Assembly: GCA_946188395.1 (NCBI GenBank)
Contig: CAMHUU010000013.1
Coordinates: 1 to 64,000 of the forward strand
Direction of reading: 5' to 3'
From: an uncultured Prevotellaceae bacterium
GTDB taxonomy: Bacteria > Bacteroidota > Bacteroidia > Bacteroidales > Bacteroidaceae
DNA length: 64,000 bases
Shown here: positions 40,715-49,789 of the stretch, one piece after another
How positions within the stretch are numbered: position 1 is the stretch's first letter
How the letters are laid out: every line of letters begins with the position of its first letter
The notes under the pieces: generated by a model
What the model saw: the letters and a program-made list of their open reading frames with translations, nothing else
Database searches by the model: none
Told to the model about the DNA's origin: nothing
Program-made: the position numbers and the translations under genes

Positions 40715-43606
40715 TTAATTATCACTTTTTCTCATATATCGTCCTGGACAGTCTGTCAGCAGGAGAATGATGGTGATGATGCACATCAGCAGCATCACAC
40801 CCATGTTGAAATACAGTGTCTTGATTTTCCAGGAACCCAGAATCTTCACGCTGCTATAGAACGGAGCGCGTCCCATAGTGCTCCTTGGAGTCAGGAAGAT
40901 GAGACCGGTGCGAGGCACTACGTAGTTGTCGATGACCTCTACCATGCGTTTCTGGTCGGCGCCAATCACGCAATCCTCCAGTTTGGTATTCGAGTATTTC
41001 CGCTTCAGTTCGAGGAGATACTCCTTGCTGTGATTGCGGATGAATGCTGAGATATACTTCTCGGCCTCCAGCGTAAGTTCGTTACTCCTCTTGGCAAGCA
41101 GATTCTCGGCTTCCTTCATATAGTCATAGAGCGACTGGTAGGACTCGTCGCCCTGATAGGGCTTCATGCCGCAATACTCAGTGACCAGAGGCAGATTGGT
41201 GCGAATGACCTCCATGTGGTTGGGATTCACCTCCTTGCCGCGCTGCTGTTCATCCTTCAGCGTTTCCAGTTGCGACTGCAGTTCGTAGAGCAGTCCCATG
41301 TTGTAGTATTGCGTCTCGAATTTCTTCTTTTCAACAGCGAAGAAAGGTCGTTTGTATTTGTTGTCTGTAAAGGATGTGACGGCCAATGCCTCGTACGACC
41401 AGCGCGAAGGGATGATGTCGCCGATAAGTGGTACGTTGCCCGTGGTGCTTCGGGGGTTGAGGTCAGTGAAGCTGACCACTAGTCCGCAGAGCAGAATCTG
41501 CGGGATGAGCAGCATGGGAATGCTGATGTAGATAGACACCACTGAATTGAGACACTGCGAGAGCAAGAGTCCTGTCAGATTGGCCAGGAATGCCGTTATG
41601 AAGAGGATGAGCCACCAGACTCCGAAAAGTCCATGGAGTTCCATAATGGTGTTGCCGACCACGATGAATAGCAGGGTCTGTATGAGTGACACACAGGCCA
41701 TATAGACGATTTTCGACCAGATGTAACTGCCATATGACAGATGGAGGAACTTTTCGCGTTTGAGCAGGGCACGATCCTTGATGATTTCCTCGGCACTGCC
41801 GCTCATGCCAGTAAACGTGGCCACGATAACTGCCATGAACAAATAGCTGACGAGGTTCTTATTGCCCATCACCGTATAACCTTCGGGAGGAGCATAGCGG
41901 GTCAGCAAGGCGCAGACCACAGCCAGCAGGGGAGCCTGGAGGAGGGTAATGGCCAGATACTGTACGTTGGTAATCTTCGTCTTGAAATTACGATGCAGGA
42001 AGATGGCGAACTGCTTCAGCACGTTCGGCTTCTTCTGGTCGGATGGGGGAACCTCGCTTACAGCAGGTTCAGGCAACTCAGGACGGTTCTTCAGATAGAG
42101 CTCGTGCCACTCCTGAGGCGTCATCTTACGGTCGTCAGACAATTCACCGTTGTTGTTCAGTGCCTTCTCGTCGATAATGTTCAGCACGATTTCCGGATTG
42201 ACGTTGCCGCACATGGGACAGGCGCTGGTTTCGGCGTCGGCATAGTTGGCGGCCTCCTTGAAATAAGTGATGGCATCAATGGGGTTACCGTCGAATACGG
42301 GATATCCGCCCCTGTCGAGCAGCCACAGTCGGTCGAAGAGCTTATAGACGTCGCTGGACGGCTGGTGGATGTTGACGATGATGAGTTTTCCCTTCAGCGT
42401 CTGTTCCTTCAGGAGGTTGATGACCTTCTCGGTGTCAGCGGATGACAGTCCGGAGGTAGGCTCGTCGAGGAACAGGACTGCCGGTTCGCGAATCAGCTCA
42501 AGGGCAATATTCAGACGCTTGCGCTGTCCGCCAGAGATGTATTTGTTGATGGCAGAACCGGCCTTCAGGTCTTTGACGGCATCGAGTCCCAGATCTTTGA
42601 GGGTCTTCATCACACGACGGTCAAGTTCCTTTTCGGGCATACCCTCGAAACACAACTTGGCTGTGAACCAGAGATTCTGGTAGACGGTTAGTTCCTCGAT
42701 GAGCAGGTCGTCCTGAGGCACGAAACCAATCAGGTCTTTAGCCTTCGGCTCACTGATGTCGTGACCATTGATGGTGATGGTGCCTTCCTGAGGCCTCATA
42801 CTGCCGTTCAGCAGCGAAAGCAACGTCGTCTTACCCGTTCCTGAACCTCCCATGATAGCCAACAGTTCACCACTCTTGAGGGTAAAGCTGAGGTCGTGCA
42901 TTCCGTTGTCGCTGTTGGGGAAACGGAAATTGATATTGCGTCCGCAGAATTCTACAGTCTGGGTCGTTGTTTCGTCCTTGGTGTAGGACTTCATGATGGA
43001 TGAGTAGTAAATGGGATGACCACCGCTACCCTTGATTACACTGCTCTGAAGCCATACTTGGTAAGCACCAGACATCACGGGGACGTCGTTCAACAACACG
43101 CGGCCAGTGCCCATATAAGTAAAGATGAGCAGGCCGGTATAACGATCGAACAACGTCTTCAGTACTCCGTCGAAACCTTTCATCGCATGCAGCATGACGC
43201 TGTCGCTCTCGCGGTTTTCCACAAAGTCGGTGAAGTTGCGGAATTGTTCCTCAGGAATATGGAACTCGCTGGCCATAGTCTTGAACATGTCCTTGCCTTC
43301 GTTGCCGTCGCCCTGACAGAACTCCATGAGTCGCAGCAGCAGCAATGCCTCTTCTGATGAGCGAATCTTGCCGTGTAGCGTGCTACAGATAGACCTGACG
43401 GTGTCCTGGGTATTCAGGTCGTCAGTCATCTCGTAGGCCATGCGCATGTCGCTGTACAGGTCCAGATAGAGGTCGATGTTTCTGATGCCAAAATGGTGAC
43501 GTAAATAACTGACGAGCATCTCCTTTGCCCGTTCCTCGTCTACCTGCTCTACTTTGCCGAATAGTGCAAACAGACTGATAAAACTTGATAGTATGACGTC
43601 AGTCAT
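40715..43606 (-). CDS. ABCG-type transporter, ATPase and permease fused, with N-terminal TerB-like domain
   Basis: 963 residues. An N-terminal helical region (1-130) resembles TerB/DnaJ-accessory domains. The ATPase has Walker A MGGSGTGKTTLL, signature ISGGQRKRLNIALEL and Walker B AVLFLDEPTSGLSS. A Cys pair CPMCGNVNPE (about 466) follows, then an ABC2-type membrane domain with about six TM helices and a long extra-membrane loop. Stand-alone half transporters of this type usually export lipids or hydrophobic compounds. Promoter box TAAATTTGC at 43623-43631. Substrate unknown. Confidence 0.85.
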   Translation of the reverse strand: MTDVILSSFISLFALFGKVEQVDEERAKEMLVSYLRHHFGIRNIDLYLDLYSDMRMAYEMTDDLNTQDTVRSICSTLHGKIRSSEEALLLLRLMEFCQGDGNEGKDMFKTMASEFHIPEEQFRNFTDFVENRESDSVMLHAMKGFDGVLKTLFDRYTGLLIFTYMGTGRVLLNDVPVMSGAYQVWLQSSVIKGSGGHPIYYSSIMKSYTKDETTTQTVEFCGRNINFRFPNSDNGMHDLSFTLKSGELLAIMGGSGTGKTTLLSLLNGSMRPQEGTITINGHDISEPKAKDLIGFVPQDDLLIEELTVYQNLWFTAKLCFEGMPEKELDRRVMKTLKDLGLDAVKDLKAGSAINKYISGGQRKRLNIALELIREPAVLFLDEPTSGLSSADTEKVINLLKEQTLKGKLIIVNIHQPSSDVYKLFDRLWLLDRGGYPVFDGNPIDAITYFKEAANYADAETSACPMCGNVNPEIVLNIIDEKALNNNGELSDDRKMTPQEWHELYLKNRPELPEPAVSEVPPSDQKKPNVLKQFAIFLHRNFKTKITNVQYLAITLLQAPLLAVVCALLTRYAPPEGYTVMGNKNLVSYLFMAVIVATFTGMSGSAEEIIKDRALLKREKFLHLSYGSYIWSKIVYMACVSLIQTLLFIVVGNTIMELHGLFGVWWLILFITAFLANLTGLLLSQCLNSVVSIYISIPMLLIPQILLCGLVVSFTDLNPRSTTGNVPLIGDIIPSRWSYEALAVTSFTDNKYKRPFFAVEKKKFETQYYNMGLLYELQSQLETLKDEQQRGKEVNPNHMEVIRTNLPLVTEYCGMKPYQGDESYQSLYDYMKEAENLLAKRSNELTLEAEKYISAFIRNHSKEYLLELKRKYSNTKLEDCVIGADQKRMVEVIDNYVVPRTGLIFLTPRSTMGRAPFYSSVKILGSWKIKTLYFNMGVMLLMCIITIILLLTDCPGRYMRKSDN

Positions 43607-43622
43607 TTCTTTTATTAAGTTT

Positions 43623-43631
43623 GCAAATTTA
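43623..43631 (-). promoter_or_regulatory. Promoter -7 box (TAAATTTGC) of the ABC transporter gene
   Basis: Minus-strand consensus box 16 nt before ATG 43606. It suggests that the transporter, lipoprotein, STAS, RelA/SpoT and LuxR genes can be transcribed apart from the phosphatase gene. Confidence 0.6.
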
Positions 43632-43686
43632 AATAAATTCTCAGACTATCTTCTTATTGTAGTAGTTAAAAAACTTTAAATGCCCT

Positions 43687-46071
43687 TTAAACCAGCTTTT
43701 TCCGCAGCGTCAGGACGTTCTTTCCGTCCGTTCGTTCGTAGTTGATGGAGTCCATAATCTGTCTGACCATATGGATGCCCAGACCTCCGATGGGGCGTTC
43801 TTCTGCCGACAGAGTGGTGTCGACTTCCGACTTTGCTGTGGGGTCGAAGGGCGTTCCCCAGTCAGTGATGACGAACTTCAGCCGTTGGTCGTTGGCCTTG
43901 GCTTCGATGTTCACATTTCCCTTGGTGCCTGCAGGGTAGGCGTATTCCATGACATTGACCACAGCTTCCTCAAGAGCCAGATTCAGGCTCATGGCTGTAG
44001 ACATGTCTACACCGACAGTCTCGCAGAATTCGTCGACGAATTCTGCCAGCTGAGGTACCTCGTCAATGTTGTTGGACAGTGTAATACTGCGACAAAGTCG
44101 GGCATTCTTGTCCTGTTCTTTTGTGTACTGGATTGCTAACATAGTTTGATCGTCATTTTGTTCAGCTTGGTCTGTAAACTGACGTACGGCTTCTGTCATA
44201 CTTTGAATCAGTTGTTGTGGCGTATGTTCCGACAGGCGAATCGTTTCGATGATTCGTTCTTCCTGGAACTGGTCGTAATAGATGTTTTCAGCCTCTGTCA
44301 GTCCGTCAGTGAAAAGGAAAATAATCGTCTCGGGGTCGATGACAGCCTCCTGGGTTGTGAATTTCCAGTTGGCCTCAATGCCAATGGGCAGGTTGGGGTC
44401 GCAAGGCAGTTTACCCGTGTTTGCTTTACCAACGAGCAGGGGTGCATCGTGGCCTGCATTCGAATAGCGCAGACGGCCGGTGGGCAGGTCGAGCACACCG
44501 ATGAATAGGGTGATAAACATGTTCGAATCGTTGTCCTCGGCGATGGATTCGTTGATGGTCGTCATGATGCGGGCGGGTTGCGACTCGTGGGCCGATACCG
44601 TACGGAACAGGGAGCGTGTAACAGCCATCAGCAGTGAGGCGGGAACGCCCTTTCCGCTGACGTCGCCGATGCAGAAGAACAGCTTCTCGTCACGGATGTA
44701 GAAGTCGAACAAGTCGCCGCCAACCTCTTTGGCAGGCACCAGTTGGCCGTAAATGTCAATATCGTCACGGTCAGGGTAGGGTGGGAATGTCTTCGGCAGC
44801 ATCGACATCTGGATGCTTCGGGCCGTCTGCAGTTCACCCTCCATGCGTCCCTTCTCTGCGTTGATGGCCTTGGTCTCCTCAATTTGTCTGACCAGTGATA
44901 GCTGCATGGTTTCAAAGGAATTGCGCAGTCGGTACATCTCGTCCTTGGTCTTAATTTTGGGTAGTGATGCCGTGATGTTTCCTTTGGCAATCTCATCGGC
45001 TGAGTCGGCAAATTTTCTCAAGGGCTTGGTGACACGACGGATGGTCATGCTGCACACCATACCGACGATGATGATGCCTATCAGCATGATGATGCCAAAT
45101 GAAATGATGAATTGGTTGGCAGGTTTTACGACATCTGCTGCCGGCAGGATAATTCCCATCGTCCAATCGGTACTCTTCAACGTTCTGAAGATGACGAATT
45201 GCATGCGATCCTGTTGGTCGAAGAATACCTTAATGGAACTATTGTTCTGCTTGATTCTCTCGTAAAGATTTTTTTCTCCCTCTCCCGTCAGTGACTTCAA
45301 GTAGCTCTCCAAATTCTCGTTGAGGACTTTCGTGCTGTCGGTGTGTGCGATGATTGTTCCTTTGGCGGTTGCCATGAAACATTCGACAGGTTTCTCGTTT
45401 TCAAAGAGATCCCAGAAGATGTCGTCCGACTTCATGGCCAAGTCATTGATCCATCCGATGCCTACATCGGCAGTCATTACTGCATATACTTCTCCGCCCT
45501 CGTCGACAAGGGGTAGGGAGTAGGTAATGGTGGGAATACCGCTTCCTCCAGTGTCCATATACGGCTCCGACCATGTTCCGGTGCCTTCTTCACAGGGCTT
45601 GGTGAACCATTCCTGGTGCAGGTAATCGTATTTTCTGTTGTTCAGCTGTTTGGTGCTGATGCTGGTGCTGTCCCTGCCGTCGCGATAGGCAAAGGCAGCA
45701 GATTTTCTTCCCTTCATGCGTTTGCTGTTGGGATTGTATGCCACAGCAGCACCAAGGATATTTGGATTGAGGTTCAACAGCTGTTTCTGGGCATCGTAAA
45801 GTTTGGAACCGTCACCCAAAGTCTCCTCTACGACAGCCTTGTTGTTGGCAACGGCCACCTCGATGTTGGTAAAGACGTTGCTGATTTTCTCGTTGGAGAT
45901 ATCCATGTCCTTGTTGGTGTATGCGACAAGGACACCACTTCCAACAACCCAGATAATGCCGAAAATAAAGGTCGAAATAATCACAAAGACAAGTGTCACA
46001 GTAAGTATGACACGCCATGTGAGTCGGCGGGCAATGGAGCGTTTTCGGTGGAATATTTTAGGTAACTTCAT
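43687..46071 (-). CDS. Sensor protein: dCache-like / HAMP / SpoIIE phosphatase / HATPase kinase
   Basis: 794 residues. TM1 (about 19-50), extracytoplasmic Cache-type sensor (about 50-315, with AYRDGRDSTSISTKQL and WFTKPCEEGTGTWSEPYMDTGGSGIPTITYSLPL), TM2 (about 325-345) and HAMP (345-400). Then a PP2C/SpoIIE phosphatase with metal-binding Asp motifs GGDLFDF, IGDVSGKGVPA, FTDGLTEAE and NDDQTML. The end is a RsbW-type HATPase (LNLALEEAVVNVMEYAYP, ITDWGTPFDP, GGLGIHMVRQIMD). Phosphatase and kinase in one chain would set the phosphorylation state of the STAS protein encoded downstream. Confidence 0.9.
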   Translation of the reverse strand: MKLPKIFHRKRSIARRLTWRVILTVTLVFVIISTFIFGIIWVVGSGVLVAYTNKDMDISNEKISNVFTNIEVAVANNKAVVEETLGDGSKLYDAQKQLLNLNPNILGAAVAYNPNSKRMKGRKSAAFAYRDGRDSTSISTKQLNNRKYDYLHQEWFTKPCEEGTGTWSEPYMDTGGSGIPTITYSLPLVDEGGEVYAVMTADVGIGWINDLAMKSDDIFWDLFENEKPVECFMATAKGTIIAHTDSTKVLNENLESYLKSLTGEGEKNLYERIKQNNSSIKVFFDQQDRMQFVIFRTLKSTDWTMGIILPAADVVKPANQFIISFGIIMLIGIIIVGMVCSMTIRRVTKPLRKFADSADEIAKGNITASLPKIKTKDEMYRLRNSFETMQLSLVRQIEETKAINAEKGRMEGELQTARSIQMSMLPKTFPPYPDRDDIDIYGQLVPAKEVGGDLFDFYIRDEKLFFCIGDVSGKGVPASLLMAVTRSLFRTVSAHESQPARIMTTINESIAEDNDSNMFITLFIGVLDLPTGRLRYSNAGHDAPLLVGKANTGKLPCDPNLPIGIEANWKFTTQEAVIDPETIIFLFTDGLTEAENIYYDQFQEERIIETIRLSEHTPQQLIQSMTEAVRQFTDQAEQNDDQTMLAIQYTKEQDKNARLCRSITLSNNIDEVPQLAEFVDEFCETVGVDMSTAMSLNLALEEAVVNVMEYAYPAGTKGNVNIEAKANDQRLKFVITDWGTPFDPTAKSEVDTTLSAEERPIGGLGIHMVRQIMDSINYERTDGKNVLTLRKKLV

Positions 46072-46094
46072 CGAGTTCTTAGTTTAATATCCCT

Positions 46095-46103
46095 GCAAAG
46101 ATA
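46095..46103 (-). promoter_or_regulatory. Promoter -7 box (TATCTTTGC) of the sensor phosphatase gene
   Basis: Minus-strand consensus box 23 nt before ATG 46071, divergent from the box at 46147. Confidence 0.75.
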
Positions 46104-46146
46104 CGAATTATTTTTAACTGATGGCGGTTTTTTGATGTTTTTTTCG

Positions 46147-46155
46147 TACTTTTGC
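46147..46155 (+). promoter_or_regulatory. Promoter -7 box (TACTTTTGC) of the basic-tail protein gene
   Basis: Consensus box 25 nt before ATG 46181. Confidence 0.75.
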
Positions 46156-46180
46156 ACGAAATTTTGCCATTTAGACGCTT

Positions 46181-46882
46181 ATGAAGATACGAAAATACAT
46201 CATGATTATCAGTTTTCTGACCTGTTTGACCTCCCTTCAGGCTCAGGAACATACCCGTTTTGTCGACCTGCCTTTAGACCTTTCTCCCGAGGAAATGATG
46301 GATGCCTTGACGGAAAAGGGGCTGCAGCAGGAGGACCGTTACGAGCTTTCCGGACGCATTGCCGGACTTGATGTGTGGCTTTATGTGAATGTCAGTAAGG
46401 ACTCTACGAAAATCGAACATCTTTTGCTGACGACGCAATTGCAACAGGGCAATACGCTTCGTGACGATTATATTGCCTTGCGGAAATGGATGCAGAAACA
46501 CTATGGTGCCCCCACGTGGGAGTCAACAGTCCGTTCTCATCCCTTTGCCCGTTGGTACGTGGGCTTCGATCGTGACATTGTGCTGATTGCTACCGCTTCG
46601 GCGGGTATTGAGATTTGGTTCTACGAGAACCATCTGCGCCGCAATATTGACTATTATGCCATTCTGAAATACTGCGAACGGAATCCTGCTCCGAACCTGC
46701 CCCTGATTACTGCTCGGGAGAGTGTTACCTGGAAGAGTACGGGCGATACGTCGTCGTTTAGTAAGAAGAAGGTCGTCAAACGCAAAGTACGCAAAGCTAC
46801 GAAGCGTAAAGCCACCAAGCGCAAGACCAGTCAAAAGCGTCGTTCCAAAACCACGAAGGCCAAGAAACGACGTAAGCGTTAA
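46181..46882 (+). CDS. Secreted protein with histone-like Lys/Arg-rich C-terminal tail
   Basis: 233 residues. Signal peptide (MKIRKYIMIISFLTCLTSLQAQ-E), then a compact domain (about 25-185; FVDLPLDLSPEEMMDALTEKGL..., WYVGFDRDIVLIATASAGIEIWFYENH) that I do not recognise. From about 195 the chain is made of KRK/KAT/KRR repeats (KRKVRKATKRKATKRK), much like histone H1 tails. A polybasic tail on an exported protein could bind LPS, DNA or peptidoglycan polyanions; this is inference. Single-gene unit with its own promoter and terminator. Confidence 0.8.
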   Translation: MKIRKYIMIISFLTCLTSLQAQEHTRFVDLPLDLSPEEMMDALTEKGLQQEDRYELSGRIAGLDVWLYVNVSKDSTKIEHLLLTTQLQQGNTLRDDYIALRKWMQKHYGAPTWESTVRSHPFARWYVGFDRDIVLIATASAGIEIWFYENHLRRNIDYYAILKYCERNPAPNLPLITARESVTWKSTGDTSSFSKKKVVKRKVRKATKRKATKRKTSQKRRSKTTKAKKRRKR

Positions 46883-46886
46883 TAGA

Positions 46887-46928
46887 AATGCCCCAAGTAA
46901 TTCCGATTACCTGGGGCAGTCTTTTTAT
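46887..46928 (+). terminator. Intrinsic terminator of the basic-tail gene
   Basis: TGCCCCAAGTAAT and ATTACCTGGGGCA pair across a TCCG loop, with one mismatch, followed by a T-rich run. It lies between converging genes and may serve both. Confidence 0.75.
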
Positions 46929-46950
46929 AGATGTTTTTTCCCGATTCGTG

Positions 46951-48102
46951 TTACGATAGGAATCCGAGCAGCGCACCGGCTGCTACTGCGGAACCGATGA
47001 CTCCTGCCACATTGGGACCCATGGCGTGCATGAGCAGGAAGTTGTGGCGGTCGTACTCCAGTCCGAGGTTGTTCGAGATACGTGCTGCCATCGGTACGGC
47101 GCTTACGCCGGCATTACCGATCAGCGGATTCAGCTTCTTGTCCTTGGGCAGGAATACGTTCATCAGCTTCACGAAGCAAACACCGCTCATCGTGGCGATG
47201 ATAAAGGCTCCGGCACCAATGGCGAAGATGAAGATGGTGTTCAGCGTCAGAAATTCAGATGCCTGTGTCGAACAGCCTACCGTCAGACCCAGCAGCATGA
47301 CCACAATGTCGTTCAGTGCTGCACCGGCAGTCTTGGCCAGACGGGTGGTCTTGCCGCTTTCCTTCAACAGGTTGCCGAAGAACAGCATACCCAGCAGAGG
47401 CAGACCGGAAGGTACGATGAACGTGGTGAGCAACAGTCCCACAATGGGGAACAGGATACGCTCTGTCTGACTGACCTCACGGGCGGGCTTCATCTTAATC
47501 AGACGCTCCTTCTTAGTGGTCAGCAATCGCATCAATGGGGGCTGAATCAGGGGTACCAGCGCCATATACGAGTAGGCACACACCGCAATGGCACCCATCA
47601 GGTTGGGCGATAGTTTCGAGCTGAGGAAGATAGCCGTAGGACCGTCGGCACCACCGATGATGGCGATACCTGCAGCCTGGTTGGGCTCAAAGCCGAGCGC
47701 CAGTGCCAGCATATAGGCTCCGAAGATACCAAACTGGGCAGCGGCACCAATCAGCATCAGCTTGGGATTAGCCAATAGTGCCGAGAAGTCGGTCATGGCA
47801 CCTATTCCCAGGAAGATGAGCGGTGGATACCACCCTTGGCGGACACCCTGATAGAAGATGTTCAGTACGGAGTTGTCTTCGTATAGGCCAATCTCCAGTC
47901 CGGCATCAGCACGGAAGGGAATATTTCCGAGAATGATACCCAGACCTATGGGTACGAGCAGCAGGGGTTCAAAGTCCTTCTTGATGGCAAGCCAGATGAA
48001 GAAGGCACCTACTGCTATCATGATGAGGTTTCCTGCCGTCACGTTGGCAAAACCCGTATAGGTCAGGAACTCATTGAAGTTGTCGATGATAAATTGCCAC
48101 AT
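46951..48102 (-). CDS. Sodium-pumping decarboxylase beta subunit
   Basis: 383 residues, polytopic membrane protein. IFLGIGAMTDFSALLANPKLMLIGAAAQFGIFGAYMLAL, AAGIAIIGGADGPTAIFLSSKL and GNAGVSAVPMAARISNNLG are signature segments of the OadB/MmdB/GcdB family, which couples decarboxylation of carboxybiotin to Na+ export. The biotin carrier and gamma subunits are encoded just upstream on the same strand. With mutA-mutB nearby, methylmalonyl-CoA is a likelier substrate than oxaloacetate. Confidence 0.92.
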   Translation of the reverse strand: MWQFIIDNFNEFLTYTGFANVTAGNLIMIAVGAFFIWLAIKKDFEPLLLVPIGLGIILGNIPFRADAGLEIGLYEDNSVLNIFYQGVRQGWYPPLIFLGIGAMTDFSALLANPKLMLIGAAAQFGIFGAYMLALALGFEPNQAAGIAIIGGADGPTAIFLSSKLSPNLMGAIAVCAYSYMALVPLIQPPLMRLLTTKKERLIKMKPAREVSQTERILFPIVGLLLTTFIVPSGLPLLGMLFFGNLLKESGKTTRLAKTAGAALNDIVVMLLGLTVGCSTQASEFLTLNTIFIFAIGAGAFIIATMSGVCFVKLMNVFLPKDKKLNPLIGNAGVSAVPMAARISNNLGLEYDRHNFLLMHAMGPNVAGVIGSAVAAGALLGFLS

Positions 48103-48111
48103 AATTGTTTT

Positions 48112-48146
48112 AATTAGGAATTAGTAATTAGTAATTAGTAATTGTG
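48112..48146. repeat. Five-unit heptad repeat, decarboxylase spacer (left)
   Basis: AATTAGG, then three AATTAGT, then AATTGTG. Together with 48171-48205 it occupies most of the 109-bp spacer between the beta-subunit and biotin-carrier genes. Confidence 0.9.
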
Positions 48147-48170
48147 ATTTGTTTTTCCGCTTGTATGGTA

Positions 48171-48205
48171 ATCATCATTACTCATTACTCATTGCTAATT
48201 AATCA
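48171..48205. repeat. Five-unit heptad repeat, decarboxylase spacer (right)
   Basis: ATCATCA, TTACTCA, TTACTCA, TTGCTAA, TTAATCA, period 7, different from the left tract in sequence but not in period. Confidence 0.85.
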
Positions 48206-48211
48206 TTAATA

Positions 48212-48691
48212 TTAACCGATGGTCAGCATGACGGCGCCCTCCATGACGGTATCGCCCTGATTCACAAGAATAGAGGTCACCGTGCCGGCATACTCTGCCT
48301 CGATGTTATTCTGCATCTTCATGGCTTCCAGTACGACCACCACGTCGCCGACATTCACCTTGTCGCCCACCTTCACATTGATGGCGTTGATGGTTCCGGG
48401 CAGCGGAGCCTTCAGTGCATTACCGGCACCGGCAGCAGCAGGTTGTGCGGCAGGCTTGGCAGGAGCAGCAGCAACAGGAGCAGCGGCAGGTGCGGCAGGA
48501 GCCTCGGCGGGTGCTGCATTGGCAGTACGCTTGGTAGCAGCCAGTGCAGGGTGCTTGGCGGCATTAATGGGTTTCTGCATCTCAATCTCAAAGGGGATGC
48601 CGTTTACGTTTACTCTGGCAATTTTACCTTCTACTTCGGCGATTTCTACCTCGTAGTCTACGCCTTGTACTATATACTTATATGTTTTCAT
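48212..48691 (-). CDS. Biotin carboxyl-carrier protein of the sodium-pump decarboxylase
   Basis: 159 residues. N-terminal beta region (MKTYKYIVQGVDYEVEIAEVEGKIARVNVNGIPFEIEM), a long Ala/Pro linker (about 55-90), and a biotinyl domain with VVVLEAMKMQNNIEAEYAG; the Lys of EAMKM is the biotin site. It moves CO2 from the transcarboxylase to the beta subunit. It starts 12 bp after the gamma-subunit gene. Confidence 0.93.
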   Translation of the reverse strand: MKTYKYIVQGVDYEVEIAEVEGKIARVNVNGIPFEIEMQKPINAAKHPALAATKRTANAAPAEAPAAPAAAPVAAAPAKPAAQPAAAGAGNALKAPLPGTINAINVKVGDKVNVGDVVVVLEAMKMQNNIEAEYAGTVTSILVNQGDTVMEGAVMLTIG

Positions 48692-48703
48692 CTTTGTGTT
48701 CTG

Positions 48704-49741
48704 TTATTTCAATTCTGGTCCTGTAGGAATATTTGGAGCGTTATGGCTGGAGGGGATGAACGCCTCGTGCAGATGAGTCATCTGACTGTATTCATCGTCC
48801 CAATCTGTACTTTTCGGAGCTATCGTGATGACACCCGACTCGACGTCGTGTATGTCGTCTTCGTACTGGCGCAGGGCCAAACCGATGACGGCCATGTAGA
48901 CCTCCTTGTCGATACCCTTGGTGTCGAGACCTTCCTTCAGCATGACGCCCGTCTTGTGGCCTACCTCAATGGTCTTTTCCACCGTCTTGGTAATAGGCTT
49001 GATGGGTTGCGTGTTGGCCACCTTCTTGGCGGTGTCCATGTGGCGCATCAACATGCCAAACAGGGTAAACGTAATCCACAGCAAGGCCAGGCAGAAGAAC
49101 ACGATACCCATTGCCATCAGCGCCATGCCGAAGCCATAGGGGTCTTCACGCTTGAACTTCTCCACCTTCGACTCACTGACGATGAGCTGATTCTGGATGC
49201 CAGGTGTTACACGGTCTGCCGACTTGATTTCCCAATCGGCTGCCGTACCATTATTGGCAATGCGGGCATACGACTGGTCCACGCCCAGTGCAGGTACCGT
49301 GACGGAGTCGATGAGCTGGGTGGCATTACCGTTGTAGAGACCAATCCACGTAGGTTCGGTGGCGTTGACCTTTACCGAGAGATGCAGGGAGCCCTGTGCA
49401 GGCTGACTGCCTAACTGGAAAACAATGAGCTGGCGTCCTGACAGGTTGGTGCGCTCGTCGCCGTTGGCTATCTTGCTCATACGGTTGACGCGCTCAGGAA
49501 CACTCATCTTCTTGTCGAGTACGGAGCGGTCGGTGGTCAGATACATGCCTCGAATGTTGTATGTCGAGTGCGAGATGTTGGCAATCTCCACCCAGGCATT
49601 GTGCGCTCCGTATTCGTCAATCAGGCTCGTCTCGTTCTGTGTCATCACCTCGTTCAGCTTGATACTGGCGTCCATCTGGGCCAACATCGGCTGTGAGGCA
49701 AAGGTGAGCAGCGAGCCTAACAGGAATGCGAATTTGTTCAT
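48704..49741 (-). CDS. Decarboxylase gamma subunit (OadG) fused to an N-terminal lamin-tail-like domain
   Basis: 345 residues. Signal peptide, then a beta-sandwich (SIKLNEVMTQNETSLIDEYGAHNAWVEIANISHSTYNIRGMYLTTD) typical of LTD domains. The OadG-type helix follows (about 205-230, DPYGFGMALMAMGIVFFCLALLWITF), then a cytoplasmic tail. Ordinary OadG is about 80-100 residues, so the extracytoplasmic domain is the addition. It would anchor the decarboxylase complex and expose a domain to the periplasm. Confidence 0.85.
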   Translation of the reverse strand: MNKFAFLLGSLLTFASQPMLAQMDASIKLNEVMTQNETSLIDEYGAHNAWVEIANISHSTYNIRGMYLTTDRSVLDKKMSVPERVNRMSKIANGDERTNLSGRQLIVFQLGSQPAQGSLHLSVKVNATEPTWIGLYNGNATQLIDSVTVPALGVDQSYARIANNGTAADWEIKSADRVTPGIQNQLIVSESKVEKFKREDPYGFGMALMAMGIVFFCLALLWITFTLFGMLMRHMDTAKKVANTQPIKPITKTVEKTIEVGHKTGVMLKEGLDTKGIDKEVYMAVIGLALRQYEDDIHDVESGVITIAPKSTDWDDEYSQMTHLHEAFIPSSHNAPNIPTGPELK

Positions 49742-49789
49742 TTTTATTTTTGTTACGTGTATTATAAGTTTCTAGTCTCTCAAGTCATT

